The notes: generated by a model not told the origin, from the letters alone. 64,000 bases of DNA from Candidatus Binataceae bacterium (GCA_035508495.1 DATJMX010000016.1:1-64000); one strand, 5' to 3'; positions 17,438-27,272 are shown, numbered from the stretch's first letter. A program made the numbers and translations.

Positions 17438-18298
17438 CTACTTGCAAGCCGCGATGCAAACCGTTTCGTTGTTCATCTTCACCCTGCCCGTGGCATCCGC
17501 ATACTTGCGGGCCGCGTCGGTGACCGCGTCGAGGATCTTTTTTTGCAGCTCCGGCGTCTGATTCGCAAGCAGCGCGCGGAACGGCGAGGACATCGCGCGC
17601 CGCTGCTCGGTGAATCCTTCCGCCGATTCCCACTCGAACGCGACGTTGAGCGGCTCGACCACGATGTCCTTGAAACCGGCAGCCGCGAGCGCCTGCTGTA
17701 GCGGCCGATGGTCTGCCAGTCGCAGCGGATGCGGCGCGCCCGGCGGAGGTGGCGGCAGCTTGGCGAGCTCGCGAGTGGCGTCGTCACCGAGGCTTATCAT
17801 CGGAACCTTCTCGGGAGCGCCCCAGACCGCGGTCGCGAAGCCGCCGCCCTTGGCCAGCAGCTCGTAGATACGGCGCGCGGCGAGGTTGAGATCGGGCACG
17901 AACATCAGGCCCCATCGGCAAACGATCGCGTTGAAGTCGCGCTCATCGATTGCGAGCGCCTCGGCGCCCGTCTCAACGAACCTGATATTCGATATACCGA
18001 GCGCCGTTGCACGATCGCGAGCCAGCGCGAGCATCGCGGGCGACATGTCGGTCGCGACAACGCTGCCACTCGCGCCGACCTTGCGCGCAGCCGTGATACC
18101 CGGTTCGCCCGAGCCGGTCGCGATATCGAGCACGCGGTCTCCGGGCTTTATCTTCGCGAGCTCGACGATACGGTCCGACACGTGCTGGGCCGCGCGATCG
18201 AGAAGGATGAACATCTGCTTCCAGCCGGGAGCGGCAGCATTCCAGAACTCGCGCTGCTCGCGCCGGACGCGTTCGGGATCGAGAGTCTGCTCAGGCAT
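17438..18298 (-). CDS. Class I SAM-dependent methyltransferase
   Basis: 286 residues from ATG 18298, with GGAGG six bases upstream; the frame is open to 18325. Motif I is DIATGSGEPG (about 58-67), followed by an acidic residue at the end of strand 2 (VATDMSPAM) and the later motifs FNAIVCRWGLMF and RRIYELLAKGGGFATAVWG. The overall pattern is UbiE/UbiG-like (Methyltransf_11/25). It is the first gene of a minus-strand operon that continues with the two UGA-containing genes, so its substrate may be a thiol, selenol or a small metabolite handled with them. That is inference from position only. Confidence 0.85.
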   Translation of the reverse strand: MPEQTLDPERVRREQREFWNAAAPGWKQMFILLDRAAQHVSDRIVELAKIKPGDRVLDIATGSGEPGITAARKVGASGSVVATDMSPAMLALARDRATALGISNIRFVETGAEALAIDERDFNAIVCRWGLMFVPDLNLAARRIYELLAKGGGFATAVWGAPEKVPMISLGDDATRELAKLPPPPPGAPHPLRLADHRPLQQALAAAGFKDIVVEPLNVAFEWESAEGFTEQRRAMSSPFRALLANQTPELQKKILDAVTDAARKYADATGRVKMNNETVCIAACK

Positions 18299-18373
18299 GG
18301 GCGCCTCCAGCCGCGAGCAAAGCATCGGCGATCGGGCCGGTCAACCCGACCGCCGATGCAAACCCCGGTGGCT

Positions 18374-21300
18374 CTAGTTCCGGGTCACCCGCGCTACGTC
18401 GAGCGGCAATCCGCTCGTCGCGCCTCCTCCGCCACTGGTAGTGGCGCTTGTAACTGAGATCGTCGAACTCGGCAGCGGCGGCGCGCCACTGCTGCTGCCG
18501 CTGCATCCGGCGAGGCTCGCGGCCAGAACAACGACCAACGCGAGCGCAGTAATGATCGAGCGCTTGCGCGAGTCGCCGCGCCACGCGAGCAGTCCGAGTC
18601 CCATCAGGGTCAGACTCGCGAACAACGGCAGGAGTCCATCGTGCGCGCCGGCTCGGGTAGCGATCACGCTCGCATATGCGATGTGCATCGGCGCGGTCAT
18701 CGACGTTGCGCCCGATGCGATCGTCGCGGCAATCGTAAACGTGATCGACTGCCCTGATCCCACGGTGAGCGCCGGACTGAACGTGAACTCGTTGGACGAC
18801 GAGATCGGTCCAGCCGCTTCGCCGCTCTCTTCGTTAGCGCTGACTCCCAGTGCCGAGAAGAGCGAGGGACTGCTGAGACCAATCGTAACTGAGCTGATGG
18901 TCTCGCTGGTGCCGGTATTGTTGGTCGCCGTGAACGTGGTGCTGACCTGAGCCCCCGGTCCTCCGCTCAGCCGCTCGAACGTCGCGTCGAAAGCGGTGGT
19001 TCCTGGCGTCGGCGTCGCAGTGGGTGTAGGCGTTTGGGTCGGCGTTGGGCTCGCCGGAGTTAGTACGTTGATACCCTGCGAGGCGTTCGCCGCCAGGAAC
19101 TGGCCGCCGCCCGCAAAAGATGCGGTCAAAGTCTGCACACCCGCGGCGCTCGGCGTAACCGGGCAGGTCGCAATGCCGGAGGAGTTGGTCGGCGCGTTGC
19201 AGCCCTGACCTCCCACTGAGAAATCGATTGTCTGCCCGCTCACAGCCACGGGTGGCCGCTGCGAGAGATCTATAAGGGACGCACTCAACGTTATTGGCGT
19301 ACCGACGGTTCCGCCCTGCGGACTCTGATTGACTGTCAGGTAGGTTGTATCGGTCCCCGACGTCCACGTTACGTTGACTGTGTTTGATTGCACGGGCGGT
19401 GACGAACTGCTGACCGACGCCGAGGCTACGACAGTATCGATCCCCGGGAAGATCGCGTTGTAGCTGAAGGTGGCCTGACCATTGGATCCCGTGATCGCCT
19501 GGCCATGCTGAGGATTGGCGCCGGTCACAGTGAACACCACCGGAATGCCCGTCGTCGTTCCGGCGTTATGGAACGTCGCCGTGAATGCCTGCGGGGTACC
19601 TTGAACCGGATTTGGCGAAACGAACGGCGGCGTGAGCGCCAACGACGGATTGGTAAAGTTCGACGTGTACGAGCAGTCGCCGTTCGTATCAGTCACCCTG
19701 AAGACTGCGTTACCAGCGCTAACGTAGACACATCCATCGGGACCGAATACCGCAGTGCTCGCTTGCTGACCGAGATTGCTATTGGCCAGAAGCGTGCTGG
19801 CGCTGGGCGGATTGCTTGTCAGATCGAAAAGGCCTAGCGCGCTGTTGAGAAGATTTGTCGCGTAGGCGATATTGCCCGAGATCAGGTATTGCGCGCCGCC
19901 TCCCGAAGCTGTCCCTCCAGCAAGCACGATCTCGTCAGCCGGGGTGATATTCGAAACGACGTTTACCGAGGCTGGCTGCGTGGTGTTGGTGCCACCGACC
20001 TCGACCGCTGTCCCGGAATAGTTGCTGGTATTGAGGCCTGTGAACACATAGATCGTACCATCAGGCGCAAATGATATCTGATAGTTTCCATCATTAGGCA
20101 AATTCGCATACGTCGAAACCGTCGGAGTCGGGCTCGTCGGATTGGCGATACGGGTGAGCTGATCACCGGCGAACCCCCCACCGATGCACGCGTTATCCAC
20201 AAACAAATCGCCCGTGAGCGGATCAGCCCCCATATCCAGCGGACAGGTCAGGTTCGATGCTATTATCGCAACAACCGCTCCACTCAAAGGATTGAGCTGC
20301 ATGACGGCACCAGTGGTAGCTCCGCCCGTCGTGGCGCTCTGCACTACGTAGAGGTTTCCGTTTTCGAAGACGAGCGAACCCACGCCCGGCCCGAGGGTGT
20401 TGTTGAGCTCATTAGTGCTGCTCGCTACTCCACCGCCCGCCGGAAGTTTATAGACGATGCCCGTAGGAGCGTCCGAGACGTAGATATTGTTCGAGCCGTC
20501 GAATGCAATTCCGAACGCGCCCGGACAGCCGCCAAAATTAATGTCACCGTCAGCATAGCTGAAGTTTTTTGCGAGCAGGCCTGTTACGTAGGGCGTGATA
20601 ACGAAACCCGGCGCGGCTGTCGGGGTGGCGTTGCCGCATCCGCTCGCCGTCGCGCTGCCGTAGGTCACTTGCGCGGTTCCAGGAAATGGGATGTTTCCAT
20701 CACTCACATCGGTCGCCGAGTAAGTTATCGTTTCATTGTTGGTATCGACCGCGACGCATTGAACCTGTCCACTACTGTTGGTCGTGGGCGGGTTCGGACA
20801 GGTAATAGTTGACGTCCCTCCCGTCTGATTGATCTGAATCAGCTTGCCTTGCGACGGACGCGAAAGGGCGTCCTCGAGCGTGATGGTAATCGTGCTATTG
20901 CTTACCCCATCGGCAGTCACAGTAGTTGGGTTTGCGCCGATGCCCGCTGAGGCGGCGGGAGGCGCGACGAAATTGATCGTCGGAGTGATCGCTGGCGTGA
21001 GCGTAGTACCGCCCCCGGTCGCGGTGAATGTCACATTCTCGGTAGCCAAATCGGTGATCGAGAAGGTGACGATTCCGTTGGCGTTGGAGGTGCTGCCATT
21101 GATCGGCGTGATTTTCGCGCTGCTGCCGTCGCTGCCAACGAGCGAAACGGTCTGGCCGCTAACAGGATGATTGTTGGCATCGCGCAGGATCACCACGATC
21201 ACCGCTGCGGTCGCTCCATCGGCGGGCTGCAGTCCTTGAACGTTGGGGCCAATCGGACCGAGATAAACCGCCGACGTGGTCGCGCTAACCGAGCCTGGGC

Positions 21301-23197
21301 TGGCGCCGCTCAGCATGAGTTCGAGCAGATCCAGATTGGGCGAGCCCACGCCGACATGTTCGAAGTCGGAGGCCGGGCTCATCGAGGCACCGGCATTGAA
21401 AGCGCTCGTACCCATGAGAGGATAAAACTGCAAATTGATCTGCCCCAGGTTCGCGCCGAGGGCCTGATTGAGCAGCGCGGCAAAAGCCGCCCAGGTGGGC
21501 GTCGCATTGCTGGTGCCGCCATAAAGAAATCCGTTGGGGCATCCGCCGTTGGCTGCCTCGCAGATGATCACGCCCGCCGCGGACGGATCGGCGTTAAGCG
21601 AGAGGTCGGGGATCGAGCGCCCTGTCAATCCCAGACCCGCTTGGTAGCTGGGGACCGGAAAGAACTTGCTCATGCCGAATCCGCCCTGGCCGGTTGGCGG
21701 CGTGGCGCTCGTTCCATTCCACCAGGTCTCGCTGCCGTAGGTGTTACCCGGACCCGGGGTGAGCGACGTGCCTCCGACCGCGGTAAGATTCGGCGAATCG
21801 GCAGGAACCGAGATCGTGTTCGGACTGCCGTCCAGACAGGTGCTGCCCGAGTCGCCCGCCCCGCTGAATACGGAAATTCCCGCGCCGGCGGCGTTTTGCA
21901 GGACCGAATCGATACTGGTCACGTCGGCCGAAGTCGTCTGATCTTCGCAGTACGCCCAACTGTTACTGATGATTGTCACCTTGTTGTTGATCATCTCGTT
22001 GAGGACGGCTTGAAAGCTGCCCGCGCCAGTGAAGGGAGCATCGTAAACCACGATCTTCACGCCCGGCGCTGTCGTCAGCACCGCGTTGATATCGACCAGC
22101 ACTTCGGCCTGGTTCGGCCCCGGTGAGACCCCGCCGTCAACGTCCACCTTGCTCAGGTTGTTGATGAGCGTTGAGGGCAAGCCCAAGAGGGCGAGGTAAT
22201 TGGTTACGTCGCTTTGCACGAACGAATCGAACTCGACGAGTCCGATAGTCTGGCCGGTGCCGTCGAAGTTCAGACGACTCGGCTTGGCGTTCAACGTTTG
22301 CGGCGTGATCGGCGCAGAGCCGCAGTCCTCATCAACGAACTGCTGAAGCAGGCCGCCAAGACCCTGCCCTCCGTAGTTGCCCGGAGAACCACCCGCGGAG
22401 AGGCATTGCTGATAGCACTGCTGCGCGGCCTTGCTCGCGTAGCATGCACTGCCGCCCGCCGCAGTCGCACATGCTGAAGCTACTGAGATGTCGCAAGGCG
22501 GTCCCGGCGGAGGCGGGGGAGTATTGGGCGGCGCAGGAAATACCGGCGGGGTCTTGGGCGGCGCTATAATCGGAAAATTACCAGGCTCCGGGGTCGCCAG
22601 GTTCGAGAGCCCCTGTATCGCAAGCACCGACGAAGCGATCTCTCGCGGCAGCGCCGGGTCGCGATCGTTCGCGAAGAACGCGCGCTTGCCCAACGTGTAG
22701 TCGCGTATCGTCACGTCGAATGCGCGCTCGACCTTTGCGCGTCTGCCGCGGACCGTCAAAGTGAGCCGGTTCTGCGACTCTGCAACGATCGTGAAGCCTC
22801 GCGCCACCAGGTATTGCCTGACCAAAGCGTAGTCCTGCCGCGACGGACCGAAGCGATCGGCCAACTGACTTTGGGTGAGGAAATGCCGATAGCGAGCCGA
22901 ATGCGGATCATACAATTCGTGGAGAAAGCGATCGAAGGCAGCTTGATGATCGCGACGCAGCACGATCGTCAGGTCGATCGGTTGCTCGCCGGTCGCCTGA
23001 GTCCGGGCGACGGCGGTTGATTTGCTCAAAACCGGCAGCACATGCCCCGGTAGGCGAACGGCGGGCGCCGCAGCATCCTGCGAAGCCCTCGCGGCAAGGC
23101 CATGCCCCATCAGAATTGTCAGCGAAACCAGAACAACGAGCGTGCGACTCCGCGCCCATCTGCTTGCGACGTAATTCCCCTTAACCCAACGGCTCAT
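18374..23197 (-). CDS. Multidomain S53 (kumamolisin/sedolisin) peptidase with Big-like domains
   Basis: 1607 residues from ATG 23197 (GGGAGA upstream). Order: signal peptide (about 17-38); pro-kumamolisin activation domain (about 50-200); Pro-rich linker (205-235); S53 catalytic domain (about 300-635); two Big_1-like Ig domains (about 655-745 and 760-850); a beta-propeller-like segment (870-1175); two more Ig-like domains (1180-1380); a TPTPTQTPT linker; a further beta domain (1400-1510); and two hydrophobic segments near the end (1520-1537, 1547-1563). The catalytic set is visible: Glu365 and Asp369 in AEVLVD, oxyanion Asp449 in GAGDSG, Ser563 in GGTSNATPTW. It would be an acid-acting secreted endopeptidase, self-activated by loss of the pro-domain. 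The C-terminal ...WRGDSRKRS...AGCSGSSSG tail resembles cell-surface tails of acidobacterial kumamolisins. Confidence 0.9.
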   Translation of the reverse strand: MSRWVKGNYVASRWARSRTLVVLVSLTILMGHGLAARASQDAAAPAVRLPGHVLPVLSKSTAVARTQATGEQPIDLTIVLRRDHQAAFDRFLHELYDPHSARYRHFLTQSQLADRFGPSRQDYALVRQYLVARGFTIVAESQNRLTLTVRGRRAKVERAFDVTIRDYTLGKRAFFANDRDPALPREIASSVLAIQGLSNLATPEPGNFPIIAPPKTPPVFPAPPNTPPPPPGPPCDISVASACATAAGGSACYASKAAQQCYQQCLSAGGSPGNYGGQGLGGLLQQFVDEDCGSAPITPQTLNAKPSRLNFDGTGQTIGLVEFDSFVQSDVTNYLALLGLPSTLINNLSKVDVDGGVSPGPNQAEVLVDINAVLTTAPGVKIVVYDAPFTGAGSFQAVLNEMINNKVTIISNSWAYCEDQTTSADVTSIDSVLQNAAGAGISVFSGAGDSGSTCLDGSPNTISVPADSPNLTAVGGTSLTPGPGNTYGSETWWNGTSATPPTGQGGFGMSKFFPVPSYQAGLGLTGRSIPDLSLNADPSAAGVIICEAANGGCPNGFLYGGTSNATPTWAAFAALLNQALGANLGQINLQFYPLMGTSAFNAGASMSPASDFEHVGVGSPNLDLLELMLSGASPGSVSATTSAVYLGPIGPNVQGLQPADGATAAVIVVILRDANNHPVSGQTVSLVGSDGSSAKITPINGSTSNANGIVTFSITDLATENVTFTATGGGTTLTPAITPTINFVAPPAASAGIGANPTTVTADGVSNSTITITLEDALSRPSQGKLIQINQTGGTSTITCPNPPTTNSSGQVQCVAVDTNNETITYSATDVSDGNIPFPGTAQVTYGSATASGCGNATPTAAPGFVITPYVTGLLAKNFSYADGDINFGGCPGAFGIAFDGSNNIYVSDAPTGIVYKLPAGGGVASSTNELNNTLGPGVGSLVFENGNLYVVQSATTGGATTGAVMQLNPLSGAVVAIIASNLTCPLDMGADPLTGDLFVDNACIGGGFAGDQLTRIANPTSPTPTVSTYANLPNDGNYQISFAPDGTIYVFTGLNTSNYSGTAVEVGGTNTTQPASVNVVSNITPADEIVLAGGTASGGGAQYLISGNIAYATNLLNSALGLFDLTSNPPSASTLLANSNLGQQASTAVFGPDGCVYVSAGNAVFRVTDTNGDCSYTSNFTNPSLALTPPFVSPNPVQGTPQAFTATFHNAGTTTGIPVVFTVTGANPQHGQAITGSNGQATFSYNAIFPGIDTVVASASVSSSSPPVQSNTVNVTWTSGTDTTYLTVNQSPQGGTVGTPITLSASLIDLSQRPPVAVSGQTIDFSVGGQGCNAPTNSSGIATCPVTPSAAGVQTLTASFAGGGQFLAANASQGINVLTPASPTPTQTPTPTATPTPGTTAFDATFERLSGGPGAQVSTTFTATNNTGTSETISSVTIGLSSPSLFSALGVSANEESGEAAGPISSSNEFTFSPALTVGSGQSITFTIAATIASGATSMTAPMHIAYASVIATRAGAHDGLLPLFASLTLMGLGLLAWRGDSRKRSIITALALVVVLAASLAGCSGSSSGAPPLPSSTISVTSATTSGGGGATSGLPLDVARVTRN

Positions 23198-23317
23198 AGC
23201 TAATCTCCCGAAACACACAGGCTGGCGAATGCTCGTCGTACGCCTCATGACTCAGCGACCTGCCGACGTCCTGACGTTCAAACGAACCGGCGAGAGAATT
23301 TTCGCTATGCGGAGGAA

Positions 23318-23608
23318 TCAGATCCTGAGGCTACAAAGCAGGCGGAGTAGACTTCTCGGCAAGACGAGGCCATGAGCCTCGAGCGCCGGCGCAAACCATG
23401 CGGGGTCGAAACTGGTGCTGGTCAAGCTCGCCCAATCGAGGACCGGAGAACTGTCCGGATTCGGAGACTGACAGATGTGCTTCTGCGCGACCGCTGCGAT
23501 CGATGGGCGCCGGTTGATCCTGAGCTGACACGAATTGCGAGGCGCCGCCGTGAAGAATCCCCCGAGGATTAGAACCACGGCCAACAGAACAATCTTGATC
23601 CGCAGCAT
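23318..23608 (-). CDS. Possible small secreted protein
   Basis: 96 residues starting MLRIKIVLLAVVLILGG, a textbook signal peptide, then a short polar chain with Cys at NSCQL, HICQS and near the C-terminus. No family is recognised and the ribosome binding site is weak (GGAT). It lies in the 616-base gap between the peptidase and the TetR gene; the rest of that gap (23198-23317 and 23609-23750) holds nothing I can support except the operator listed separately. Confidence 0.4.
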   Translation of the reverse strand: MLRIKIVLLAVVLILGGFFTAAPRNSCQLRINRRPSIAAVAQKHICQSPNPDSSPVLDWASLTSTSFDPAWFAPALEAHGLVLPRSLLRLLCSLRI

Positions 23609-23750
23609 GTCGCGATCCAGATAACAAAAAGCTGACCGTTATGACAAGCAAATAGTGCATTCGTATGCTTTTTGCCCCTAACGCCCACTGACGCAGCGGC
23701 GTCAGTGAGCCCGCCGTCGCAGCCGGCGATTCGGTTCGTCCCAGTTTTAT

Positions 23751-23779
23751 TCAATCGATTGACTGATTCAGTCGATTGA
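23751..23779. promoter_or_regulatory. TetR operator palindrome
   Basis: A 29-base interrupted palindrome beginning TCAATCGATTGACT; its right half read on the other strand is TCAATCGACTGAAT, matching at 12 of 14 positions. It ends 34 bases before the TetR start, so it probably overlaps the promoter and serves autoregulation of the tetR-emrAB operon. Confidence 0.75.
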
Positions 23780-23813
23780 TTAAACTCGCACCTGCCCGGG
23801 AGGTTTCCAGAAT

Positions 23814-24557
23814 ATGGCCGCTGAATCTGCTCGCCCTGAGCCCGCGCAATCTTCCGCCCGCGGCGACGATACGCGCCACCGGCTGGTCGATGCCGCGCTG
23901 CATATCTTCGGTAGTTACGGCTTCGAGGGCGCGAGCACACGCGCCGTCGCTGATAGAGCCGGCGCGAACCTCGCCTCGATCCCGTACTACTTCGGCTCCA
24001 AAGAAGGACTCTATCGCGCGGTCGCACAATCGATCGTCGAAGACGGCAGCCGCGAGATGCTGCCGATCATCCAGCGAATCGACGAGTCGCTGGTCGGCAA
24101 GCATCTCGATCGCGAAAGCGCGCTTACGCTGCTGCACGAGCTGCTCGACACCTTCTCGACCATGGTCATCGGATCGCGGCGCGCCTTGAGCTGGTCGCGC
24201 TTCATAATGCGCGAGCAACTGCAGCCGGGCTCCGCCTTCGAGATTCTCTTCGAAGGATTGATGCGGCGGATCGGGCAGACCTTCGTCAAGATTCTCGCTT
24301 ACCTGACGGGAAATTCGACGACCGATCCGCGCATCGCCGTGCTCGCGCAGATGGTCCTCGGGCAGGCGCTGATTTTCCACAACTGCGGCGAATCGGTGTT
24401 GCGGCTGCTGGCGTGGAAAGAGTTTTCCGCCGACAAGGTGAGCCTGATCCAGGCCGTGCTGCGCGACAACGTCGATTTGATTCTCGCCGCGCCCCGTTTC
24501 AAACGCGCATCGACAGTTGCGCGGAAGCCTCGGCGGAAAGGGTCGCGACATGAGTGA
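23814..24557 (+). CDS. TetR-family regulator, CecR (YbiH)-like
   Basis: 247 residues. The N-terminal DNA-binding domain has its helix-turn-helix at about 40-60 (STRAVADRAGANLASIPYYFGSKEGLY). The long C-terminal domain resembles the CecR type (DUF1956), which controls drug exporters. GGGAGG lies 10 bases before the ATG. The last 8 bases overlap the emrA-like gene (ATGAGTGA), so it is the first gene of the pump operon. It probably represses its own operon through the palindrome at 23751-23779. The ligand is unknown. Confidence 0.9.
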   Translation: MAAESARPEPAQSSARGDDTRHRLVDAALHIFGSYGFEGASTRAVADRAGANLASIPYYFGSKEGLYRAVAQSIVEDGSREMLPIIQRIDESLVGKHLDRESALTLLHELLDTFSTMVIGSRRALSWSRFIMREQLQPGSAFEILFEGLMRRIGQTFVKILAYLTGNSTTDPRIAVLAQMVLGQALIFHNCGESVLRLLAWKEFSADKVSLIQAVLRDNVDLILAAPRFKRASTVARKPRRKGSRHE

Positions 24558-25668
24558 CATCAAGCTCAACGACGCTTTCACCGTTCCGCTTCCGCATTCC
24601 GACTACGTATCGGTCGGCGACCATTTCGCGGAACTGCGCCGCGCGGATTCCACCGGCGCGGATTCTGTTGAGACCGGGGCGAAGCCGCGCGGGATTGGCC
24701 CGATGCTGCTGCGCCTTGCGATCATCCCGTTCTTGCTCGTCGCAGCGCTCGGCGCGACGCGGGCGTGGCATTACATGGATTCGTATGAATCGACCGACGA
24801 CGCGCAGATCGACGGCCATATCGCGCCGATAAGCTCGCGTATCAACGGCACGATCGCGCGCGTGTATGTCGAAGATACACAGTTCGTCGAGGCCGGCGCT
24901 CCCGTCGCCGCTCTCGATGCGCGCGATGAGCAGGCCGCGGCGGACAACGCGCGCGCCAATCTTGCCCAGGCCCTTGCGATGCTCGATTCCGCCCGCGCCG
25001 ACGCGGCTTCCGCGCAGGCCAAGGTGCGGCAGGCCGACGCCACCAACGCGCAGGCGCAGAAGGACGCCGAGCGCTACATCTCGCTCTTCGGCCAGCACGT
25101 CGTCTCGCGCGCCGACTATGACGACAAGGTGCGCGCCGCGGCCGTCGATCAAGCCGCACTCGAATCCGAGCGCGCCAACGCCAACGCCGTCGCCAAAGCG
25201 ATCGGCTCGCGCGAGGCTGCTGTGAAAGCGGCGCAAGCTGCGCTCGAGCAGGCGCAACTGAATCTCGAATACACCAGGATCGCAGCGCCAATGAGCGGCG
25301 TCGTCGGCAAGAAGAGCGTCGAAGTCGGCGAGCGCGTTCAGCCGGGTGAGCAACTGCTCGCGATCGTCCCGCTCGATGACATCTGGATTACCGCCAACTT
25401 CAAAGAGACGCAGATCCGCCGCATCGTTCCTGGACAGCGCGTCACGATGTACGTCGACGCGACCGGCCGCGAGTACGAGGGCTACGTCGTCGGCCTCGCC
25501 GGCGCGAGCGGCGAAAAATACAGCCTGCTGCCGCCGGAGAACGCGACCGGCAACTACGTCAAAGTCGTGCAGCGTCTGCCGATCAAGATTCGGCTCAAGC
25601 CCGGTCAGAATCAGGATCGCCGCCTGCGCCCCGGGATGTCCGTCGAACCGACCGTCTGGCTTCGATGA
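24550..25668 (+). CDS. emrA: HlyD/EmrA-type efflux adaptor
   Basis: 372 residues from ATG 24550, overlapping the tetR stop. A cytoplasmic N-terminus of about 50 residues and one membrane helix (LAIIPFLLVAALGATRAWHYM, about 53-73) come first. The split lipoyl domain follows, first half TDDAQIDGHIAPISSRINGTI (about 82-102) and second half RIAAPMSGVVGKKSVEVGERV near 245-265. A long Ala-rich coiled-coil hairpin separates them, and a beta-barrel (IWITANFKETQIRRIVPGQ) closes the chain. This is the classic EmrA pattern. The periplasmic coiled coil would reach an outer-membrane channel; the OMF lipoprotein at 32065 is the nearest candidate. Stop and next start overlap in ATGA. Confidence 0.9.
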   Translation: MSDIKLNDAFTVPLPHSDYVSVGDHFAELRRADSTGADSVETGAKPRGIGPMLLRLAIIPFLLVAALGATRAWHYMDSYESTDDAQIDGHIAPISSRINGTIARVYVEDTQFVEAGAPVAALDARDEQAAADNARANLAQALAMLDSARADAASAQAKVRQADATNAQAQKDAERYISLFGQHVVSRADYDDKVRAAAVDQAALESERANANAVAKAIGSREAAVKAAQAALEQAQLNLEYTRIAAPMSGVVGKKSVEVGERVQPGEQLLAIVPLDDIWITANFKETQIRRIVPGQRVTMYVDATGREYEGYVVGLAGASGEKYSLLPPENATGNYVKVVQRLPIKIRLKPGQNQDRRLRPGMSVEPTVWLR

Positions 25669-27272
25669 GCGCGGCCCCGAAAACACTTCCTGTCAGCACT
25701 GCTCCTGGTCCAGTCAGGCAGCGCAATCCGTGGGCGATCGCGTTTACCGTGACGATCGCGACCTTCATGGAAGTCCTCGACACGAGTATCGCCAACGTCG
25801 CGCTGCCGCATATCGCGGGCGGCCTCTCGGCGAGCGTCAACGAGAGCACGTGGGTGCTCACCGCGTATCTGGTCGCCAACGCGATCGTGCTGCCGCTCAG
25901 CGCCTGGATGGCAAGTATCGTCGGCCGCAAGCGCTTCTACATGTCGTGCGTGGCGATCTTCACCACCAGCTCGTTGCTGTGTGGCTTCGCCCCGACGCTC
26001 GGAATCCTGATCCTGTTTCGAATCGTGCAGGGCGCCGGCGGGGGCGGCCTGCAGCCCAGCGAGCAGGCGATTCTCGCCGACACCTTCCCGCCCGAAAAGT
26101 TCGGGATGGCGTTTGCGATTTATGGCATGGCGGTCGTGCTCGCGCCCGCAATCGGTCCCACGCTCGGCGGATTCATCACCGACCACTTCAACTGGCGCTG
26201 GATCTTCTTCATCAACGTGCCGATCGGCGTAGCCTCGACCATGCTGACCTACCGCATGGTCGAGGATCCGCCGTATCTGAAAGAGGAAATCAAAAAAGCA
26301 CGCGCACGGTTCAGTATCGATTACATCGGCCTCGGCCTTATCGCATTGGGGCTCGGATCCTTGCAGGTCGTGCTCGACAAGGGCCAGGAAGTTGATTGGC
26401 TCGCTTCGCACATGATCGCCACGCTCACCACGGTGTCGATCGTCGCGCTAATCGGGTTCGTGGTGTGGGAACTGCGCCAGCGCGATCCGATCCTCGATCT
26501 GCGCCTGTTCAGCAACAGCACCTTCGCGACTTCGTGGCTGATGATGTTCGTGGTCGGCACTGGTCTCTACGGAACCACGGTCCTGCTGCCGCTCTACCTG
26601 CAATCGCTGATGGGCTATACCGCGGAGCTCTCCGGGTTCGTGCTCTCGCCTGGCGGCCTCACGATCATGTTGATGATGCCGCTCGTTGGCACGCTGATCA
26701 CGCGCGTGCAGGCGCGATGGCTCGCCGCGTTCGGATTCGCGATCTCGGCGTGGTCGCTGATGCACATGACGAGCATCAATCCCGACATCGATTTCAGGGC
26801 CGCGATCATCTACCGCTGCCTGCAATCGATCGGGCTTGCGTTCCTGTTCGTGCCGCTCACGACGATGGCCTATATCGGCGTGCCGCAGAACAAGAACAAC
26901 CAGGTCTCGAGTCTCATCAACCTTGCGCGCAACATCGGCGGCAGCGTCGGGATCGCGATGGTCACGACGATCGTCGCACGCCGCTCGCAGGTCCATCAGG
27001 ATCGCCTCGCGCTTCACGTCACCGGCTACGACCTGGCGTTTCAAAACACGATCGGCGGCATGAACCAGATGTTCGCGCAACGCGGCTTCAGCCTGCCCGA
27101 CGCAGCGCAGCAATCGTATGCGCACCTGTACGGATTCGTGCAGATGCAGGCCGCGGCACTCGCGTACGTCGATGCGATCTGGGTGATGGCGATCTCGTGC
27201 GCGGTCATGGTCCCGCTCGTATTCCTGCTCAAGAAGAACGACCCGCGCCAGGCGCAGATGAGCGCTCACTAG
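25665..27272 (+). CDS. emrB: DHA2-family (EmrB-type) 14-TMS MFS exporter
   Basis: 535 residues, inner membrane. Motif A-like and DHA2 signatures are visible: EVLDTSIANVALPHIAGG (about 27-44) in helix 1, the loop WMASIVGRKRF and motif C in GMAVVLAPAIGPTLGGF. About 14 hydrophobic segments follow one another. It overlaps the adaptor gene by four bases (ATGA), so the two are translated together. Together they would export hydrophobic or amphiphilic toxic compounds by proton antiport. Confidence 0.92.
   Translation: MSAAPKTLPVSTAPGPVRQRNPWAIAFTVTIATFMEVLDTSIANVALPHIAGGLSASVNESTWVLTAYLVANAIVLPLSAWMASIVGRKRFYMSCVAIFTTSSLLCGFAPTLGILILFRIVQGAGGGGLQPSEQAILADTFPPEKFGMAFAIYGMAVVLAPAIGPTLGGFITDHFNWRWIFFINVPIGVASTMLTYRMVEDPPYLKEEIKKARARFSIDYIGLGLIALGLGSLQVVLDKGQEVDWLASHMIATLTTVSIVALIGFVVWELRQRDPILDLRLFSNSTFATSWLMMFVVGTGLYGTTVLLPLYLQSLMGYTAELSGFVLSPGGLTIMLMMPLVGTLITRVQARWLAAFGFAISAWSLMHMTSINPDIDFRAAIIYRCLQSIGLAFLFVPLTTMAYIGVPQNKNNQVSSLINLARNIGGSVGIAMVTTIVARRSQVHQDRLALHVTGYDLAFQNTIGGMNQMFAQRGFSLPDAAQQSYAHLYGFVQMQAAALAYVDAIWVMAISCAVMVPLVFLLKKNDPRQAQMSAH

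Noticed and set aside
18441..18950. Long plus-strand open frames opposite the S53 peptidase gene
   Set aside because: Antisense shadows of a well-supported gene; translations lack family features.
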